Part shown: piece by piece, positions 14,301 through 16,421 of the stretch
Numbering within the stretch: the first letter of the stretch is position 1
Layout of the letters: each line of letters begins with the position of its first letter
Origin: an uncultured Eubacteriales bacterium
GTDB taxonomy: Bacteria > Bacillota > Clostridia > Oscillospirales > CAG-382
NCBI GenBank assembly: GCA_934444485.1
Contig: CAKSCN010000038.1
Span: 1-16,421 of the forward strand
Direction: 5' to 3'
Length of the DNA: 16,421 nt
Program-made: the position numbers and the translations under genes
The notes under the pieces: model-generated
What the model was told of the DNA's origin: nothing
Database searches by the model: none
Seen by the model: only the letters and a program-made list of their open reading frames with translations

Positions 14301-15938
14301 TTCACAGATGTGGACGATTCCTACTGGGCGTTTGCAAATATCGCTGAAGCGACGGTTGCATACGTTTCCATGGACGGCGAGTGGGTTTACGCTCTTGCGG
14401 ATCCCATAATCAAATTCACCGAGCATTTTACTCCCGACTATAAGGCAGGCGACGCAAAGGTCGCGGAGGTTGACGCTCTCACCGAAAAGAGGATTGCGGA
14501 GATCCGTTCGGCTAAATCCGCATACGCCGAAGGCGGCACAATCTACTACGTAAGCAATGCCGGCAACGACGATGCGGACGGTACTTCTCCCGAAAAGGCA
14601 TGGAAAACCGTTGCAAACGTAAATGCCGCAAGACTTAAGCCCGGAGATAAGGTTCTCTTTAAGAGAGGCGATCTCTGGCGCGAAAGACTCACCGCTAAGA
14701 GTGGCGTAACCTACTCCGCATACGGAGAGGGCGACAAGCCTCGTCTCTACGGTTCTCCCGAAGACGGAGCCGACGCCTCCAAGTGGACGCTTTACCATGA
14801 GGACAAAACTACAGGCGCAAAGATTTGGAAGTACGCAAACGAAGGTATGACCGACGTCGGCGAAATAACGATGAACGGCGGCAGTGTCTACACCTACAAG
14901 GAAACTCCCAACTACGTTGACGGCAAGTTTGTCGTAAGAAACAATCCCAACAAGGAATTTGACCTCAAGGTTGAGCTTGACCGCGACCTCGAGTTCTTCC
15001 ACAAGGCTGACTCGGTAATGGGCGGCAATGTTCCGAGTGCGAATAGTGCGGTAGGTCCTCTTTACCTGCGTTGCGACAAGGGCAACCCCGGCGAGATATT
15101 CGACGAGATTGAGTTTAACACAAGAGACAACATCATAAGCGTTTCCGCTCCCAACGTAACGATTGACAACCTCTGCATTATGTACGGCGGAAGCCACGGT
15201 ATCGGTTCCGGTACCGTTACGGGACTCAAGGTTACAAACTGCGAGATAGGCTGGATAGGCGGCGCAATACAGTTGTACAATTTCAGAGCGACAAACGGCT
15301 CCGTAACACGCTTCGGCAACGGTGTTGAAATTTACGGCGGCTGTGACGGCTACACGGTCGATAACTGCTATGTATATCAGTGCTACGACGCAGGTCTTAC
15401 ACCTCAGCTCGGCACAACGCTGAACGTCTACAATATGTACGACATCAAGTTTATCAACAACGTCGTTGAGAAATGCGTATACAACATTGAGTACTGGCTC
15501 GGCGCCTCCGAGGACGGCAGTGCAAGAGACGGTAAGAACTACCTCATTGAGAACAACATCTTCCGCCTTGCGGGCTACGGCTTCGGGTCCACACGTCCCG
15601 ACGGAAATATGTCCGGTCACATCAAGACATGGGCAGGCAGCCGAAACGAGTACCTCAACTACGAGATAAAGAACAACATCTTCGACAGAGGTCTTTTCTC
15701 GCTCTTCCAGATAGACGCATGGTACGAAGCATGGCTGCCGACCTTCGACGGCAACACCTTTATCCAGGACTACGACAACCGCTTCTGCGTATACGGTCTT
15801 AAGGGTGGAAAAACCTACAAGTACAACGTCCTCGCCGAAAATGTGGTTAAACGTGTACTCGGCGACAAAAACGCAAAGGTTTACTTTGTTGAGAGTCTGC
15901 CGAAGTATGAGTTTGATGCGGCTTCGTTTGAATATTGA
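11313..15938 (+). CDS. Secreted SLH-anchored mosaic protein with a C-terminal right-handed beta-helix (1541 aa)
   Basis: A large cell-surface protein. Residues 1-28 are a Sec signal peptide (MNSKKLLAILL, cleavage probably near TASA). Two homologous beta-rich modules lie at about 30-187 and 223-379, split by a Thr/Ser/Gly linker. A third module (405-570) and a fourth (655-825) share KWA..F, HFYP and NA.DVMYI with each other. Between them, 573-648 resembles an InlB/Listeria-Bacteroides beta-grasp repeat (FKYGDEIKIP, FSGWK, PGDTL). SLH repeats cover 827-1019 with three signatures (MSRAE, ITRAE, ITRAQ). A coiled linker leads to 1076-1530, a parallel beta-helix that opens IYYVSNAGNDDADGTSP and contains N-rich turns (VDNCYVYQC, INNVVEKC, IENNIF, IKNNIF). 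SLH repeats normally bind a pyruvylated wall polymer. The beta-helix is typical of polysaccharide lyases and hydrolases, but no catalytic set could be assigned. The start has AAAGG about 12 bases upstream, slightly far. It is monocistronic, with its own promoter and terminator. Confidence 0.95.
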   Translation: MNSKKLLAILLSLLMLIPLVGAYTASALDPIIEKKGSDSFSGAHNSDKQVITDGDISLLRITPSKDAAAQAKQVNFDTVVKFTVSEGMYFKALVRTNVKGTPCVNFKIDGKFTGNTNADESLNGDGNWEEILVKVPGKSGEVTQMWCFLMGYDNVGSFASNAYIDVAGWGIFDCLADAYSHSFYETLPANTSSADDKKSETGSGTGTDAGNSGTTTPSAPQEPIVVKTGDGAFGTIHNTDKEKQSAGDVTFWHVTPTKDAAAQTKQVNFDLGVKATIEENYWFKALVRTNVKGIPCINPKLDGSFKGGINAASALVGNGKWEEIYVRFTSGGELTQLWAFLMGYDNVGSFADDAYIDAAAWGIFASLDDARNYTFFEGLDMNAPAIVDTPTTNPDTELTEEPSDYEPISVPYGTITKGICNGMHSAKVEMNVSFEGKTAVKVTPTPDINDASAVNLDNYGITSKVKINSGVYKYVVVDYYYDSADPSFTGKMRINMIKPSMQAESLTPVVTGKWAQAVFRFPSTPAIKEAAEDVAQFHFYPYNTTNPTQLNAKDVMYISDFTFYATNPDKDATYELEFKSEDPDVTGTPVPSITFKYGDEIKIPECTLVSKDSTFSGWKCSVDGKIYQPGDTLKCEDTNITFLVVWKKNESALADKISIDLADYSVCISNGGDGATLENTLYEGRKVIKVVPNTNAVKSKGINIDGWAYVGAGVDLNYYKWFAVSYKYETNNALDTAMHINIMVNGGILKYAFGNDSSNKLEANKWAFAIFDMTGVDAALNPDSTSHVLKQMHFYPFGDKINCVDMNADDVMYINQMMFFHEEPKFETIEAYMTGYDDGTFKPNKTMSRAEACTVIARLLAPEAEIAGTSSFTDVAADKWYAKYIGFCEAKGLLKSYSGTFAPDKAITRAEFAELVYNTKLAEDTGKAVSFTDVGESHPKYAAIKAAASAGLITGYEDGTFLPDRTITRAQVVTVINRARGRERTRDDIPSDIEVVFTDVDDSYWAFANIAEATVAYVSMDGEWVYALADPIIKFTEHFTPDYKAGDAKVAEVDALTEKRIAEIRSAKSAYAEGGTIYYVSNAGNDDADGTSPEKAWKTVANVNAARLKPGDKVLFKRGDLWRERLTAKSGVTYSAYGEGDKPRLYGSPEDGADASKWTLYHEDKTTGAKIWKYANEGMTDVGEITMNGGSVYTYKETPNYVDGKFVVRNNPNKEFDLKVELDRDLEFFHKADSVMGGNVPSANSAVGPLYLRCDKGNPGEIFDEIEFNTRDNIISVSAPNVTIDNLCIMYGGSHGIGSGTVTGLKVTNCEIGWIGGAIQLYNFRATNGSVTRFGNGVEIYGGCDGYTVDNCYVYQCYDAGLTPQLGTTLNVYNMYDIKFINNVVEKCVYNIEYWLGASEDGSARDGKNYLIENNIFRLAGYGFGSTRPDGNMSGHIKTWAGSRNEYLNYEIKNNIFDRGLFSLFQIDAWYEAWLPTFDGNTFIQDYDNRFCVYGLKGGKTYKYNVLAENVVKRVLGDKNAKVYFVESLPKYEFDAASFEY
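11400..12449 (+). repeat. In-frame tandem duplication of a ~190-codon module within the surface-protein gene
   Basis: The first copy spans about 11400-11873 and the second about 11979-12449. Blocks that are nearly identical in DNA repeat with a shift of 579 bp early on (GACGCCGCCGCACAG at 11508 and 12087) and 576 bp later (TGGGCTACGACAACGTCGG at 11761 and 12337), so one codon was lost between them. At protein level ALVRTNVKG and FLMGYDNVGSF are identical in both copies. The high DNA identity of these blocks suggests either a fairly recent duplication or gene conversion. Confidence 0.85.
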
Positions 15939-15960
15939 TTCGCCGTGAAGGATTCGCCGT
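15937..15960 (+). repeat. Short direct repeat GATTCGCCGT after the surface-protein stop
   Basis: GATTCGCCGT occurs at 15937-15946 and again at 15951-15960, a 14-bp period, starting inside the stop codon. A weak hairpin TGCGT-TAAAT-ACGCA (15989-16003) followed by a C/T-rich tract comes next, before the strong terminator. No function is evident. Confidence 0.35.
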
Positions 15961-16022
15961 ATAGGCAACACAAATGACAATTTCCTAATGCGTTAAATAC
16001 GCAATCTCTCCTTTTTACAGAT

Positions 16023-16062
16023 TCACCACTGTGGGATAAAACCTGCGGTGGTGAGTTTTTTT
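16023..16062 (+). terminator. Intrinsic terminator of the surface-protein gene
   Basis: TCACCACTGTGGG (16023-16035) pairs with CCTGCGGTGGTGA (16042-16054), thirteen pairs including three G-T wobbles, across a 6-nt loop, and is followed by G and seven T (16056-16062). It lies about 85 bp after the stop codon. Confidence 0.9.
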
Positions 16063-16300
16063 GTCCCCGAATGGGGGGAGCGTGAATGGGGGCGGCGGCT
16101 TTGCCGTGTGCGGAACGCTTTTTTTTACGCTGCTTAGATATGCAATTTGTCTGCGCAAATGCGAGGCTCGATAAGGTCCGAAACACGCTGTGTAACGCAA
16201 TGCTTCCGTGTTTTCCAAAGCTTGTATCGACAAATGTTTTTGCGACGGCAAACGGTATATCAGATCGCTACGCAGAGAATGTGTGCTTCAGTCAAAAGGC
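16063..16300. other. Non-coding stretch between convergent genes, nothing assignable
   Basis: No credible gene. The first part is G-rich (GGGGGG, GGGGG and GGCGGCGG within 16073-16099). A GC-rich segment then ends in eight T (16119-16126), looking like a second, weak plus-strand terminator with only 3-4 bp stems. The remainder to 16300 has no clear promoter, repeat or RNA fold. Confidence 0.5.
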
Positions 16301-16344
16301 AAAACGAAAGCCCCGTACTTCAAACTATGCCGAAGTACGGGGCT
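16301..16344 (-). terminator. Intrinsic terminator of the convergent minus-strand gene beyond the right edge
   Basis: Perfect 13-bp inverted repeat AGCCCCGTACTTC (16309-16321) and GAAGTACGGGGCT (16332-16344) with a 10-nt loop. A T-rich tract (TTTCGTTTT, 16300-16308 region) follows only on the minus strand; on the plus strand the stem is followed by CGTCATG. It therefore ends a transcript coming from the right. Confidence 0.82.
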
Positions 16345-16402
16345 CGTCATGTAAACTTTTGTAAACGTTTTGGTTGTGTAGAAGGACTTTTGTCCCGAAG
16401 AA

Positions 16403-16421
16403 TTATTCGGCTTCCTTATTG
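16403..16421 (-). CDS. Probable last codons of a convergent gene (…NKEAE, stop)
   Basis: Reading leftward from the edge, one frame gives Asn-Lys-Glu-Ala-Glu then TAA at 16403-16405, about 58 bp before a strong minus-strand terminator. That placement is what a gene end should look like, but five codons cannot identify a product or prove coding. Another minus-strand frame stays open through the terminator and is less likely. Confidence 0.4.

Noticed and set aside
13854..15980. 708-codon open frame on the minus strand, antisense to the surface-protein gene
   Set aside because: It mirrors the coding frame of a gene that avoids TTA, CTA and TCA codons, which removes antisense stops. Its translation is an unnatural Val/Cys-rich mix without domains, while the plus strand has a signal peptide, SLH and beta-helix.
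16086..16364. 92-codon plus-strand open frame in the right intergenic region
   Set aside because: A purine-rich ribosome-binding-like tract precedes it, but it reads straight through a perfect terminator stem, is Cys-rich and has no recognisable features.
16349..16374. cre-like site (TGTAAACGTTTTGG) and doubled TGTAAAC
   Set aside because: The conserved C near the end of the cre consensus is missing, and the position downstream of a gene does not suit catabolite control.
1..16421. tRNA, rRNA, CRISPR arrays, insertion sequences, integration sites
   Set aside because: No cloverleaf, spaced identical repeats, transposase or integrase, or terminal inverted repeats were seen on either strand.

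Overview
The window looks like chromosomal DNA of a low-to-mid GC Gram-positive bacterium of the Clostridia, most like the Oscillospirales/Ruminococcaceae gut lineages. The reasons are near-consensus sigma-A promoters (TTGACA, 17 bp, TATAAT-like), AAAGGAG-type ribosome binding sites, a greA-lysS pair in which LysRS carries an extra C-terminal tRNA-binding domain, a clostridial-type MurD, a PLP enzyme of the methionine gamma-lyase/aluminium-resistance family, and an SLH-anchored surface protein. There is no sign of phage, insertion sequence, CRISPR array, tRNA or rRNA.

Layout, left to right. (1) 1-755, minus: two small exported or membrane proteins of unknown function, the second cut by the window edge, behind an excellent promoter. 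(2) 898-3572, minus: greA then lysS, with a promoter, a roughly 100-nt leader with striking secondary-structure potential, and a strong terminator. (3) 3611-5860, minus: a monocistronic GH92 alpha-mannosidase without signal peptide, with its own promoter and terminator. (4) 5912-11085, minus: a five-gene run of membrane protein, murD, PLP lyase, aldose-1-epimerase-like protein and small conserved protein, with gaps of 10-43 bp and one strong terminator at the end. (5) 11146-16062, plus: a divergently transcribed 1541-residue secreted protein with its own promoter and terminator. Its order is signal peptide, two duplicated beta-rich modules, a third beta-rich module, a small InlB-like repeat domain, a fourth module related to the third, SLH repeats, and a C-terminal right-handed beta-helix. 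(6) 16063-16421: non-coding sequence, a minus-strand terminator, and probably the last five codons of a convergent minus-strand gene.

Most of the window is housekeeping: transcript cleavage, lysine charging and peptidoglycan precursor synthesis, mixed with sugar handling (GH92, mutarotase). The less ordinary parts are the mosaic SLH/beta-helix surface protein, the greA leader whose pairing segments are mutually exclusive or pseudoknotted, and the LysRS fusion. All family assignments were made by eye from motifs; no database was searched.
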